Shown piece by piece: positions 17,761-26,630 of a DNA stretch of 64,000 nt (its first letter is position 1; each line of letters opens with the position of its first letter). Where the stretch lies: assembly GCF_002269505.1 (NCBI RefSeq), contig NZ_NQKQ01000013.1:1-64000 (forward strand), read 5' to 3'. Made by a program: the position numbers and the translations under genes. This DNA is from Pseudomonas fragi. Its GTDB lineage: Bacteria; Pseudomonadota; Gammaproteobacteria; Pseudomonadales; Pseudomonadaceae. A model generated the notes under the pieces. The model made no database searches, was not told where the DNA came from, and worked only from the letters and a program-made list of their open reading frames with translations.

Positions 17761-19677
17761 ATGACTTATTTGTTCAAACGCAAACCCCGCTTCCTGCCCT
17801 TGCTGGCCTGCCTGACCGCAGGCAGCGTGCAGGCAGCCCCCGATATTGCCACCCCGGCCTTGCAGCAATGGTCCACCAGCAAGGCCCAGGCCCTGGGTTT
17901 CTTGCCCAATGGCACGGGTGACGAACGCCTGGCGGCAAGCAAGCGTGAAGGCCTGCTGTTGCTGGATAAACAGGGCAACACCCTGAGCCGGGTAAAGGGC
18001 GCCTTTGCCGGGCTGGACAGCCGCGCACTGGGTGATCAGGTGCTGGTGGCCAGCAATGACAAGGACAAGCAGCAGGTCGCACTGTTCAACCTCGACCCCA
18101 AGAGCCATCAATGGCAGGCACCGTCCTATCTGCCTGCCCGGGACTATGCGGTGAATGGCGTGTGCCTGTACCAGGATGACGCCAGCAATATCTACCTGTT
18201 TACCGTGGGCGAAGAGGGCAAGGGCGAACAGTGGCTGGTGGCGGCTGACAGCCGGCGTTTGCCCGCGCCACTGCTGGTGCGCAGCCTGCCACTGCCGCCG
18301 CAGGCCAAGTTCTGCAAGGTCGATGACGGCGCGCAGACTCTGTTCGTCAACGAAGAGAATGTCGGTTGGTGGGCCTACCCGGCACATGCCGAGGCCGACG
18401 TCGAGCGCGTGCCGGTGGCGATGGTCGAGCCATTTGGCAACCTGAAAAAATCCGCCGGGGACATGGTGCTGGTGCCGGGCGGCATGCTCGGCCTCGATCC
18501 CGAGGCGGCACAATTGAATCTGTATCAGCAACAGGGCAAGGCCTGGGCCCCCGTGGCCAGCCTGACGCTGGCCGGGGTCACCGAGCCTGAGCATCTGGCC
18601 CTGCGCCAGACGCCGCAAGGCCTGCAACTGCTGGTACAGGACGGTGCCAGCAACAAGTTGTACGAAGGCGCATTGGCCTGGAAAGCCACACCGGCCAGCC
18701 TGCCCCCTGTGCTGGTCAGCGTAAATCCCGCGGTGCAAACCGAAGTGGTGATGAGCCAGGGCGATGCCGCCGATGACCCTGCCATCTGGGTTCACCCGCA
18801 AACCCCGGCCCTGAGCCGGGTGCTGGGCACCAACAAGCAGCAGGGCCTTGAGGTGTACGACCTGCAGGGCAAGCGCGTGCAGCATCTGCCGGTCGGGCGG
18901 CTGAACAACGTCGATGTACGGCCGGGCTTCGAGCTGGGCGGGCGCACTGTGGATCTGGCCGTGGCGACCAATCGCGATCACAACAGCCTCAGCGTGTTCA
19001 GCATCGACCGCGCCACCGGCACAGTGCAGGCCGCGGGCGAGATTGCCACGTCGGTTACCGACATCTACGGCCTGTGCCTGTTCAAGGCACCGTCGGGCGA
19101 CATCTACAGCTTTGCCAACGACAAGGACGGCACCTTCGTGCAGCACCGCCTGTTCGCCAAGGGTGACAAGGTTGAGGGCGAACTGGTGCGCCAGTTCAAG
19201 GTGCAAACCCAGCCCGAAGGCTGTGTGGCCGACGACCGCAATCAGCGTCTGTTCCTCGGTGAAGAGGATGTGGCGGTGTGGGCGCTGGATGCCCGACCGG
19301 ATCAACCGGCCACGCTGACCAGCGTGATCAAGGTGGGCGGGCCAGTGCATGACGACATCGAAGGCATGGGCCTGTACCAGACCGAAAAAGACAACTACCT
19401 GGTGATCTCCAGCCAGGGCAACGACAGCTATGTGGTGGTCGATGCCGAGCCGCCTTATGCCCTGCGCGGTACGTTCCGGGTGGGGGTCAATGCGGCGGCG
19501 GGCATCGATGGCGCGTCGGAAACCGATGGCCTGGAAGTGACCTCGGCCAACCTCGGCGGCCCGTGGAGCAAAGGCATGCTGGTGGTGCAGGACGGTCGCA
19601 AGCGCATGCCCGAGCAGGCGCAGAACTTCAAGTACATCCCCTGGACGGAAGTGGCCAAGGCGCTGCACTTGCCATAA
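17761..19677 (+). CDS. Beta-propeller phytase (3-phytase), two-domain form
   Basis: The 638-residue protein has a signal peptide (about 1-26, VQAAP). Its C-terminal half (about 325-635) is a beta-propeller phytase, the calcium-dependent enzyme that strips phosphates from inositol hexakisphosphate. Signatures are DDPAIWVHP, NNVDVRPGF, QGNDSYVVVD and DGASETDGLEV. The N-terminal half (about 30-320) looks like a second, degenerate propeller without the DDPAIW motif, as in tandem-domain phytases where the extra domain helps with substrate. The protein is periplasmic or outer-membrane exposed. It lies between the TonB receptor and the ExbB-ExbD-TonB genes. Confidence 0.92.
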   Translation: MTYLFKRKPRFLPLLACLTAGSVQAAPDIATPALQQWSTSKAQALGFLPNGTGDERLAASKREGLLLLDKQGNTLSRVKGAFAGLDSRALGDQVLVASNDKDKQQVALFNLDPKSHQWQAPSYLPARDYAVNGVCLYQDDASNIYLFTVGEEGKGEQWLVAADSRRLPAPLLVRSLPLPPQAKFCKVDDGAQTLFVNEENVGWWAYPAHAEADVERVPVAMVEPFGNLKKSAGDMVLVPGGMLGLDPEAAQLNLYQQQGKAWAPVASLTLAGVTEPEHLALRQTPQGLQLLVQDGASNKLYEGALAWKATPASLPPVLVSVNPAVQTEVVMSQGDAADDPAIWVHPQTPALSRVLGTNKQQGLEVYDLQGKRVQHLPVGRLNNVDVRPGFELGGRTVDLAVATNRDHNSLSVFSIDRATGTVQAAGEIATSVTDIYGLCLFKAPSGDIYSFANDKDGTFVQHRLFAKGDKVEGELVRQFKVQTQPEGCVADDRNQRLFLGEEDVAVWALDARPDQPATLTSVIKVGGPVHDDIEGMGLYQTEKDNYLVISSQGNDSYVVVDAEPPYALRGTFRVGVNAAAGIDGASETDGLEVTSANLGGPWSKGMLVVQDGRKRMPEQAQNFKYIPWTEVAKALHLP

Positions 19678-19725
19678 CCCGGTCATTTAAGACGCTTATA
19701 AAAATCCCTTTACTGGAGCAACAAC

Positions 19726-20436
19726 ATGCACGCAACCATGGAACATATGACGATCTGGGGCCTGATCAGCGACGCGAGTCTGCTGGTCAAGGGCGTGATG
19801 CTGATCCTGCTGCTGGCTTCGCTGTTGAGCTGGTTTCTGATTGTGCGCCGCAGCGCCATCCTGCGCCGCAGCGAGCGCGACATGGACAGCTTTGCCCAGC
19901 GTCTGCGTGGCCAGGGCGAGCTCAATGCCCTGTACCGCGAAAGCCGCGACGCCAGCCAGGAAGATGCGGGTGCCGAGCAGGTGTTTGTCGCGGCCTACAG
20001 TGAATACGCCCAGCTCAAGCAGCAGCCGGGTGTGGATACCGAAGGCGTGATGCAAGGGGTGGAACGGGCGCTGTATGTGGCCATCAGCGAGCAGGAGATC
20101 CGCCTGGAGAAAGGCCTGCAGTTTTTGGCGACCGTGGGCTCGGTGAGCCCCTATATCGGCCTGTTCGGTACGGTGTGGGGGATCATGAACTCCTTTATCG
20201 GCCTGTCCCAGGTGCAGCAGGCGACCCTGTCCACCGTCGCCCCGGGCATCGCCGAAGCCCTGATCGCCACCGCCATCGGCCTGTTTGCGGCGATCCCGGC
20301 AGTGATTGCCTACAACCGTTTTTCGGCCCGTGGCCAGACCCTGCTGACCCGCTACTACAGCCTGGGCAATGAAGTGCAGATGCGCTTGTACCGCAGCCTG
20401 CATGCCGGTTCGCGGAACATGTCCGCCGTCGCTTGA
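19726..20436 (+). CDS. exbB: ExbB/TolQ-family proton channel protein
   Basis: The 236-residue inner-membrane protein has the ExbB/TolQ layout: one N-terminal membrane helix (about 20-40), a cytoplasmic domain, then two C-terminal helices. The family signature is YIGLFGTVWGIMNSFIGLS followed by PGIAEALIATAIGLFAAIPAV. With ExbD it couples the proton gradient to TonB. Its position directly after the phytase gene makes it a dedicated energiser for the adjacent receptor. Two internal ATGs close to the start leave the exact N-terminus open by a few residues. Confidence 0.93.
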   Translation: MHATMEHMTIWGLISDASLLVKGVMLILLLASLLSWFLIVRRSAILRRSERDMDSFAQRLRGQGELNALYRESRDASQEDAGAEQVFVAAYSEYAQLKQQPGVDTEGVMQGVERALYVAISEQEIRLEKGLQFLATVGSVSPYIGLFGTVWGIMNSFIGLSQVQQATLSTVAPGIAEALIATAIGLFAAIPAVIAYNRFSARGQTLLTRYYSLGNEVQMRLYRSLHAGSRNMSAVA

Positions 20437-20450
20437 AAGGGAGTTTCAAC

Positions 20451-20897
20451 ATGCTAGCTCGACCACAGCGCAAACACGGGCCCAAGGCCGAAATGAACGT
20501 AGTGCCTTACATCGACGTGATGCTGGTGCTGCTGGTGATCTTTATGGTGACCGCGCCGATGTTGACCCAGGGGGTGAAAATCGAACTGCCGAAAGTGGCC
20601 AGTGAAGCCCTGGTCAATGACAGCCAGCAAAAAATCCTCACCCTGTCGGTCAAGGCTGAAGGCGGTTACTACTGGAACCTGGGCAGTGAACTGGACACCA
20701 GGAACCAGACCGACAGCGCCGTGAGTCTAGAAGAATTGCAGGCCAAGATTGGCCAGGTGGTGGCGCAGGACAGCAACACCCAGGTGTATATCCGCGCCGA
20801 CAACGAGGCGGGGTATGGCAGCGTGGTCAAGGCAATGGCGGCTCTTCAGCAAGGTGGCGTGAGCAACTTGGGGCTGGTGACCGAGGCCCCGCAGTGA
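20451..20897 (+). CDS. exbD: ExbD/TolR-family protein
   Basis: The 148-residue protein has a short cytoplasmic N-terminus, one membrane helix (about 22-42) carrying the essential aspartate in VPYIDVMLVLLVIFMVTAP, and a periplasmic domain. GGGAG sits seven bases before the ATG at 20451; the earlier TTG is rejected. It forms the proton channel with the ExbB encoded just upstream. Its stop overlaps the GTG start of tonB by four bases (GTGA). Confidence 0.94.
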   Translation: MLARPQRKHGPKAEMNVVPYIDVMLVLLVIFMVTAPMLTQGVKIELPKVASEALVNDSQQKILTLSVKAEGGYYWNLGSELDTRNQTDSAVSLEELQAKIGQVVAQDSNTQVYIRADNEAGYGSVVKAMAALQQGGVSNLGLVTEAPQ

Positions 20898-21676
20898 GTG
20901 CCGCGTTGATGCATGGTTCGATGGTGCAGGCGCAGCCGTTGCCGTGGACGCGGGTATGGCGTGATAGCCAGGCGCTGGTGGTCACTGTGGCCCTGCACAG
21001 TGCCGTGGTGGCTTTTTTGGTGCTGGGCTGGAGCATGGAGCAGTCGCTGCCGGAACCTGCGCCCTCGACCCTGAAAACCCGGCTGGTGATGCTGCCCGCC
21101 GAGCCGGTCGCTGCGCCGCCTGCGCCTGAGCCGCTGCCTGTAGTGGCGCCGCCGGTGGTGGAGGCAAAACCCGAGGTGGTAAAGCCTAAAGTGGACCCGC
21201 AGATCCAGGCGCGCAAACTGGAACAGGCGGCGCTGGCGCGCAAACGTGTGGAGGAGCAGAAGCTGGCGCAAGTGGAGCAACAAAAAGCCGCGCAGCAGCG
21301 CGCCGAACAGGTTGAGGCCCAGCGTCAGCAAGCCGTGGCGGAACAGGCCCGGGTTGCAGCGGCGGATAATGCCCACCGAGCGCAACAGGCCGCTGCGGCG
21401 GCGGATGTGCGTCAGTACCTGCCCATCAGCAAACAAGCCCCGGACTACCCGCAACGGGCACTGGACAAGGGCATTCAGGGCGATTGCACGGTGGAGTATT
21501 CGGTGACGCCGCAGGGCAAGGTCGACAACCCCAAAGTGGTGGGCAACTGTCACCCTGCATTTATTCGTCCTTCACTGGCGGCGGCGGCAACATTCCGCTA
21601 TCAGCCGCGCATGGTCGATGGCCAGGCAGTGACGGTGCCGGGGGTGCGCAATACCTTTCACTACAAGATCCAGTAG
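20894..21676 (+). CDS. tonB: TonB energy transducer
   Basis: The 260-residue protein has the TonB plan. The N-terminal anchor (about 27-47) carries the conserved His (VTVALHSAVV). A Pro/Glu/Val-rich stretch and a Lys/Gln/Ala-rich coiled region (about 60-170) span the periplasm, and the C-terminal TonB domain (about 180-260) contains YPQRALDKGIQGDCTVEYSV. The start is GTG, overlapping the exbD stop by four bases; ATG at 20909 is an alternative. As the last gene of the operon it should contact the TonB box of the local receptor, though exchange with housekeeping TonB proteins is possible. Confidence 0.93.
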   Translation: MSAALMHGSMVQAQPLPWTRVWRDSQALVVTVALHSAVVAFLVLGWSMEQSLPEPAPSTLKTRLVMLPAEPVAAPPAPEPLPVVAPPVVEAKPEVVKPKVDPQIQARKLEQAALARKRVEEQKLAQVEQQKAAQQRAEQVEAQRQQAVAEQARVAAADNAHRAQQAAAAADVRQYLPISKQAPDYPQRALDKGIQGDCTVEYSVTPQGKVDNPKVVGNCHPAFIRPSLAAAATFRYQPRMVDGQAVTVPGVRNTFHYKIQ

Positions 21677-21678
21677 CC

Positions 21679-21831
21679 GAAAGCCCCCTCACCCTAACCC
21701 TCTCCCGGAGGGAGAGGGGACTGACCGAGTTGTTGCTGGATTCAACTCATTACCGTCAGATTGGCGAATATCTGAAATATCCCCCGATCGAGCTCCCTCT
21801 CCCTCCGGGAGAGGGCTGGGGTGAGGGTGCT
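21679..21831. repeat. Palindromic CCCTCACCC-type intergenic repeat, copy 2
   Basis: The left arm begins CCCCCTCACCCTAACCCTCT and the right arm ends GGGCTGGGGTGAGGG. Each arm has its own short CTCTCCC-GGAGGGAGAG hairpin, with about 70 bases between them. It lies between tonB and the SLC13 gene and may separate the two transcription units. Confidence 0.85.
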
Positions 21832-21909
21832 TCTGAGCTGATCAATATCAAAGCCCGTCTCAGGTTCCTGGCCTATGCTCCACGGGTTTTCAAGCTCAAG
21901 GAGATGGCC

Positions 21910-23400
21910 ATGAATGCGCCTGCAACCAGCCCCACGCCGGCTACGGCAAAAGCAAAACTCCCCATTGGTCTGGTGATAGCTGTCCTGGTCATGATCGGCA
22001 TTCTGTTGCTGCCATTGCCTGCTGACCTGCCGGTGGCCGGCCATCGGATGCTGGCGATTCTGGCCTTTGCCGTGGTGGTGTGGATCACTGAAGCGGTGTC
22101 GTACGAAGCCAGCGCCATCATGATCACGTCCCTGATGGCGTTCCTGATCGGCATGGCGCCCACCCTGGCAGACCCTTCAAAGCTCTACGGCACCTCTGCC
22201 GGAATCACCATGGCCCTGACCGGGTTTTCCAATGCCGCCCTGGCACTGGTGGCGGGCGCTCTGTTTATCGCTGCGGCCATGACCCATACCGGCCTTGACC
22301 GGCGCATTGCGCTGGTGACCTTGTCGCGTATCGGCACCAGCACCCGACGCATTTTGCTGGGGGCGATTGCGGTCACCATCCTGCTCAGCCTGGTGGTGCC
22401 CAGTGCCACGGCGCGCAGTGCCTGCGTAGTGCCGATCATGATGGGGGTGATCCTGGCCTTTGGTGTGGACAAGCGTTCGAACATCGCAGCCGGGATCATG
22501 ATAGTCGTGGCGCAGGGCACCAGTATCTGGAACGTCGGCATTCAGACGGCAGCCGCGCAAAACCTGCTGACCGTAGGCTTTATGGACAAGATGCTCGGTG
22601 CCCGGGTGAACTGGCTCGACTGGCTGATTGCCGGTGCGCCCTGGGCCATCATCATGTCCGCGGTGTTGTTGTTCGTGGTCCTGAAAATGCTGCCGCCGGA
22701 AAGCGACAGCATCCCCGGCGGCAAAGAGGCGGTAGAAAAATCACTGGCCGAACTGGGCCCCATGACCGGACCGCAGAAGCGCCTGATGGGCGTGTCGATC
22801 GCCTTGCTGCTGGCCTGGGCCACTGAGGGCAAACTGCACAGTTTTGACACCACCTCGACCACTTATGCCGGGCTGGTGTTTTTGCTGCTGCCGCGCTTTG
22901 GCGTGATGACCTGGAAAGATGTGCAGTCACGCATTCCGTGGGGCACGGTGATTGTGTTCGGGGTCGGCATCAGCCTGGGCACGGCCTTGCTGACCACCCA
23001 GGCCGGGCAGTGGCTGGGCGGGCAGGTGGTGGCCAATACCGGGCTGGATCAGGTAGGGCCGCTGGGGATCTTTGCGATTCTGGGGGCGTTTTTAATCTTG
23101 ATTCACCTGGGCTTTGCCAGTGCTACGGCGTTGACCTCGGCGCTGCTGCCGATATTGATCGCGGTGCTGCAAACCTTGCCGGGCGAATTCAACCGCCTGG
23201 GCATGACCATGTTGCTGGGTTTTGTGGTCAGCTACGGTTTTATCCTGCCGATCAACGCCCCGCAAAATATGGTGTGCCTGGGCACGCAGACTTTCACTGC
23301 CAAACAGTTCGCCAAAGTCGGGTTGGTCGTGACGGCGGTGGGGTACTTGCTGATGCTGCTGTTTGGTGCAACCTACTGGAGCTGGCTGGGCTGGATGTAA
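21910..23400 (+). CDS. SLC13/DASS-family anion transporter
   Basis: The 496-residue inner-membrane protein has about 11-12 hydrophobic segments of the divalent anion/sodium symporter family, which imports di- and tricarboxylates, sulfate or related anions. The two substrate-site hairpins are recognisable around VVPSATARSACVVP and GFILPINAPQNMV. AAGGAG lies six bases before the ATG at 21910. An ATG two codons earlier has the ribosome site directly abutting it and is rejected. It is separated from the phytate operon by a repeat, so co-regulation is uncertain. The substrate cannot be read from the sequence. Confidence 0.9.
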   Translation: MNAPATSPTPATAKAKLPIGLVIAVLVMIGILLLPLPADLPVAGHRMLAILAFAVVVWITEAVSYEASAIMITSLMAFLIGMAPTLADPSKLYGTSAGITMALTGFSNAALALVAGALFIAAAMTHTGLDRRIALVTLSRIGTSTRRILLGAIAVTILLSLVVPSATARSACVVPIMMGVILAFGVDKRSNIAAGIMIVVAQGTSIWNVGIQTAAAQNLLTVGFMDKMLGARVNWLDWLIAGAPWAIIMSAVLLFVVLKMLPPESDSIPGGKEAVEKSLAELGPMTGPQKRLMGVSIALLLAWATEGKLHSFDTTSTTYAGLVFLLLPRFGVMTWKDVQSRIPWGTVIVFGVGISLGTALLTTQAGQWLGGQVVANTGLDQVGPLGIFAILGAFLILIHLGFASATALTSALLPILIAVLQTLPGEFNRLGMTMLLGFVVSYGFILPINAPQNMVCLGTQTFTAKQFAKVGLVVTAVGYLLMLLFGATYWSWLGWM

Positions 23401-23403
23401 GTG

Positions 23404-23490
23404 TGTGGGAGCGGGCTTGCTCGCGATTGGATCAACGCGGTTCACCTGACGAATCGCGTCGCCTGAATCGCGAGCAAGCCCGCTCCCACA
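23404..23490. repeat. REP pair of the GTGGGAGCGGGCTTGCTCGCGA type
   Basis: TGTGGGAGCGGGCTTGCTCG at 23404 faces its exact complement ending at 23490, with about 38 bases between the arms. This is the classic P. fluorescens-group REP sequence, distinct from the TGTAGTCGCTG family elsewhere in the window. It separates the convergent SLC13 and mrpG genes. Confidence 0.92.
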
Positions 23491-23493
23491 AGG

Positions 23494-23847
23494 TCAGCTG
23501 CCGTTCTCGCTACGCCCGCCACTGCTGACTTCCGCCGGTACATCCTCACCCGCCATGCGTTTGCGGAACAGCGAAGTCCGTGCCAGCAGCAAGGTCGTCA
23601 CCGGTACGGTAATCGACAGCAGGATCGGCATCAGCCAGGCATGCAGTACCGGGGTCGATTTAAGGGCGGAAAAGTACAGGATCGAGGCCAGGGCCACGCC
23701 CCATGCGCCAAGGGTCGAAGCCAGTGCCGGCGGGTGCATGCGCTGGAAAAAATCCTTGAGGCGCAACAACCCGATCGCCCCGCACAGGGCAAACAGGCTG
23801 CTGAGCACCAGCAGCACAGCCACCGGTATTTCGATCCAGAGACTCAT
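23494..23847 (-). CDS. mrpG: Mrp/Pha antiporter subunit G
   Basis: The 117-residue membrane protein has three hydrophobic segments and the MrpG signature GLLRLKDFFQRMHPPALASTLG. It is a small accessory subunit of the multi-subunit Na+(K+)/H+ antiporter. Its start overlaps the mrpF stop by four bases and it is the last gene of the operon. Confidence 0.93.
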   Translation of the reverse strand: MSLWIEIPVAVLLVLSSLFALCGAIGLLRLKDFFQRMHPPALASTLGAWGVALASILYFSALKSTPVLHAWLMPILLSITVPVTTLLLARTSLFRKRMAGEDVPAEVSSGGRSENGS

Positions 23848-24122
23848 TCGATCACCTCGCCACGCAGCAGGAATTTGGCCAGCGCAAACGAGCCGACAAA
23901 GCCGAACAGGGCAATCAGCAGTGCGCCTTCAAAGTAGGTGTCACTGGCGTATCTGATACCCAGCACCAGCATCATCAACATGGCCAGGATATACAGGTAA
24001 TCCAGCGCCAGAACCCGGTCCTGGGCCGAGGGGCCCTTGAACAGGCGGATCACGGTCAGAACCATTGCCAGGCTGAAGATAAACAGGCTGAGCAGGATGG
24101 CATTGGTGAGCAGGGCACTCAT
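23844..24122 (-). CDS. mrpF: Mrp/Pha antiporter subunit F
   Basis: The 92-residue protein has three membrane segments and the MrpF signature GPSAQDRVLALDYLYILAM. It overlaps mrpE (ATGA) upstream and mrpG (ATGA) downstream, so the subunits are made in a fixed order. Confidence 0.93.
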   Translation of the reverse strand: MSALLTNAILLSLFIFSLAMVLTVIRLFKGPSAQDRVLALDYLYILAMLMMLVLGIRYASDTYFEGALLIALFGFVGSFALAKFLLRGEVIE

Positions 24123-24607
24123 TCAAAGATCTCCATCAACGGGCGCTCGTAGGCGGTTTTGAAATGTTCGATAAACGACGCCTCGTCATCCAGATCAAAC
24201 ACATGCAACAACAGCACGCTGCGGTCCAGCGCCAGTTCCGACCAGATGGTGCCGGGCACCACGGTGGTGATCATCGACAGGGCGGCCAGACCGTTGGCGT
24301 CGCGCAAGTCCAGGGGGATCTTGATAAACCGCGAACGTGGCGGATTATTGCCCGCGCGCAGTACACCCCAGGCCACGGCGATGTTGGATGCCACCACATC
24401 GCGGCCCACCAGAAAGAACAGCTTGAGAATCACTCCGGGACGGCGAATGCGCACTGGCAGCGGGCGCAGCGGCGCAAACATCAGCGGTGCCAGAATGGCC
24501 AGCGCCGCGCCCAGCAGCAGGTTGCCTGCACTCAGGGACAGGTTGAGCAACAACCACAGCGCCCACAGCGCCAGGGACAGCCAGGGGGCAGGGAACAGGC
24601 GCTTCAT
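24119..24607 (-). CDS. mrpE: Mrp/Pha antiporter subunit E
   Basis: The 162-residue membrane protein has N-terminal hydrophobic segments and the MrpE blocks VGRDVVASNIAVAWGVL and MITTVVPGTIWSEL. The ATG at 24607 overlaps the mrpD stop by four bases, which fixes the start; frames extending further upstream read out-of-phase mrpD sequence. Confidence 0.93.
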   Translation of the reverse strand: MKRLFPAPWLSLALWALWLLLNLSLSAGNLLLGAALAILAPLMFAPLRPLPVRIRRPGVILKLFFLVGRDVVASNIAVAWGVLRAGNNPPRSRFIKIPLDLRDANGLAALSMITTVVPGTIWSELALDRSVLLLHVFDLDDEASFIEHFKTAYERPLMEIFE

Positions 24608-26289
24608 GGTTGCACCTCCTGCGCTGCCGCCCTGGCTTGCGGGCTCGGCACCGGGCGGGTGGCGATCACGGCCATCACGTAACGCTCGGGGTTGTTCAGG
24701 GTGTCGGCGGCGGCCTGGGTATAACGCAGTACCGGCTCGGCCTTGAACGTCACCACTACGCACAGCCCCAGCAGCAACACGATGGGCAGGCACTCGATGC
24801 GACGCAGTATCGGTGACTCACGTTCAAGGGGCGTCCAGAAGCGCTGGATGCCCATACGCGAAAAGGCAATCAATGACGCCAGCCCCGAGAGAATCAACAA
24901 GGCCAGCAGGCTCCAGGCCGCAGTTGAGATTGGCGCATCGCTGGCATTGCCCAGCCCCAACGGGTTGAGCAAGGCGTTGAGCAAACCGAGCTTGCCGATA
25001 AACCCGGACAGCGGCGGCATGCCGATAATCAACAGCGCGCAGGCGATAAAACTCAAGCCCAGAAAGGCCATCGTCCAGGGAATGATCTGGCCCACGACTA
25101 TTTTTTGCTCATCGTCCAGGTTGCTGCCCCGCGGTGGGGGTATCGACTCGCTCAGGCTGGGCTGCGGCTCGGCATCATCTTCAAGCACCAGATCGGCAGA
25201 AGAGCGCGAGCGTTCGATCAACTCAGCCAGCAGGAACAGTGCGCTCAGGGCCAGGGTTGAACTGACCAGATAGAACAGTGCGGCGCTGGTCAGGTTGGGC
25301 TGGGCGAAACCGACAGCCGATAACAGGATGCCGGCAGACACCAGAATACTCAGGCTGGCCATGCGCTCCAGGCGCTGGGCGGCGAGGATGGCGATGGCGG
25401 CGCAGACGATGGTCGCCATGCCGCCGTAGATCAGCCAGTCACCGGCAAAGTACGCCGAGGCACCGGCTTGCCCGGAAAACAGCAGGGTCCACAGGCGCAG
25501 CACGGTGTAGATGCCCACCTTGGTCATGATCGCAAACAGCGCCGCCACCGGCGCACTGGCCGATGAATAGGCCGGTACCAGCCAGAAGTTAAGCGGCCAC
25601 ATGCCCGCCTTGGCCAGAAAGGCCACCGCCAGAATGGCCGCGCCGGCGTGCAGCAAGCCGCGATCGGCCTCGGGCACCAAGGGGATTTTCAGCGCCAGAT
25701 CGGCCATGTTCAAGGTGCCGGTCACCCCGTAGATCAACGCCGCACCGATCAGGAACAGCGATGAAGCCAGCAGGTTGATCGAGATGTAATGTAGCCCCGC
25801 CGACACCCGCGCCTTGCCCGAACCATGCAGCATCAAACCGTAGGAGGCGGCCAGCAGCACTTCGAAAAACACGAACAGGTTGAACAGGTCGGCGGTCAAA
25901 AAGGCCCCGTACAGGCCCATCAACTGAATCTGGAACAACGCGTGGAAACTGGCCCCGGCACGGTCCCAGCGGGCCATGGCGAACAGCAGGGCGCAACTGG
26001 CGATAATGCCGGTCAGCACCAGCATCAAGGCGCTCAGGTGATCGACCACCAGGGCGATCCCGAACGGCACTTGCCAGTTGCTCGGTAGATAGACACCAAT
26101 CGAAGCCGGGATCGCTTGCTCACGGGTCCACAGCAACAGCATCACCGAAATACCCAGACCGATCAGGGTCGAGATCAGGTTGATGCGCGCTTTCAGCGGA
26201 CGGTGTTTCTCCCCAAGCAACAACATGCAGGCTGCGGTCAGCAGCGGCAGCAGAATGGGCGCGACAATCAGGTGCGGCATCAAATTCAT
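24604..26289 (-). CDS. mrpD: Mrp/Pha antiporter subunit D (NuoN/NuoM-like)
   Basis: The 561-residue polytopic protein is related to complex I proton-channel subunits. The conserved MrpD/NuoM blocks include ADLFNLFVFFEVLLAASYGL and the Lys-containing helix FLAKAGMWPLNFWLVPAYSS. A charged loop (about residues 345-395) before the last helices is longer than I expect for the family. It overlaps mrpC upstream and mrpE downstream by four bases each. Confidence 0.95.
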   Translation of the reverse strand: MNLMPHLIVAPILLPLLTAACMLLLGEKHRPLKARINLISTLIGLGISVMLLLWTREQAIPASIGVYLPSNWQVPFGIALVVDHLSALMLVLTGIIASCALLFAMARWDRAGASFHALFQIQLMGLYGAFLTADLFNLFVFFEVLLAASYGLMLHGSGKARVSAGLHYISINLLASSLFLIGAALIYGVTGTLNMADLALKIPLVPEADRGLLHAGAAILAVAFLAKAGMWPLNFWLVPAYSSASAPVAALFAIMTKVGIYTVLRLWTLLFSGQAGASAYFAGDWLIYGGMATIVCAAIAILAAQRLERMASLSILVSAGILLSAVGFAQPNLTSAALFYLVSSTLALSALFLLAELIERSRSSADLVLEDDAEPQPSLSESIPPPRGSNLDDEQKIVVGQIIPWTMAFLGLSFIACALLIIGMPPLSGFIGKLGLLNALLNPLGLGNASDAPISTAAWSLLALLILSGLASLIAFSRMGIQRFWTPLERESPILRRIECLPIVLLLGLCVVVTFKAEPVLRYTQAAADTLNNPERYVMAVIATRPVPSPQARAAAQEVQP

Positions 26290-26630
26290 TCTTTAGGCTC
26301 CCGGCCATCAACGTGGTCGGTACCGGTCAGGCCCCGAGAGGCCAGCAAGACCACCAGAAACAGCGCGGTCATGGCGAAACTGATGACGATTGCGGTCAGT
26401 ACCAGTGCCTGGGGCAGCGGGTCGGTGTAGTTGAGCAAGTCCTGGGGCACGCCGTCCTTGATCACCGGCTCCTTGCCGATAAACAGGCTGCCCATGCTGA
26501 AAATAAACAGGTTGACCCCGTAAGACAGCAGACACAGGCCCATGACCACCTGAAAGGTTCGCGGACGCAGAACCAGCCAGGTGCCCGATGCGGCCAATAC
26601 TCCGATAGCGATGGCAATGACTTCTTCCAT
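26286..26630 (-). CDS. mrpC: Mrp/Pha antiporter subunit C (NuoK-like)
   Basis: The 114-residue protein has three membrane helices of the NuoK/MrpC type, with GLCLLSYGVNLFIFSMG and DPLPQALVLTAIVISFAMTA. The start at 26630 shares one base with the stop of the fused mrpAB gene (TGATG), and the stop overlaps mrpD by four bases. Confidence 0.94.
   Translation of the reverse strand: MEEVIAIAIGVLAASGTWLVLRPRTFQVVMGLCLLSYGVNLFIFSMGSLFIGKEPVIKDGVPQDLLNYTDPLPQALVLTAIVISFAMTALFLVVLLASRGLTGTDHVDGREPKE

Noticed and set aside
17755..19686. 643-codon minus-strand frame opposite the phytase
   Set aside because: Shadow of a high-GC gene; the translation is rich in His, Gln and Gly with no domain pattern.
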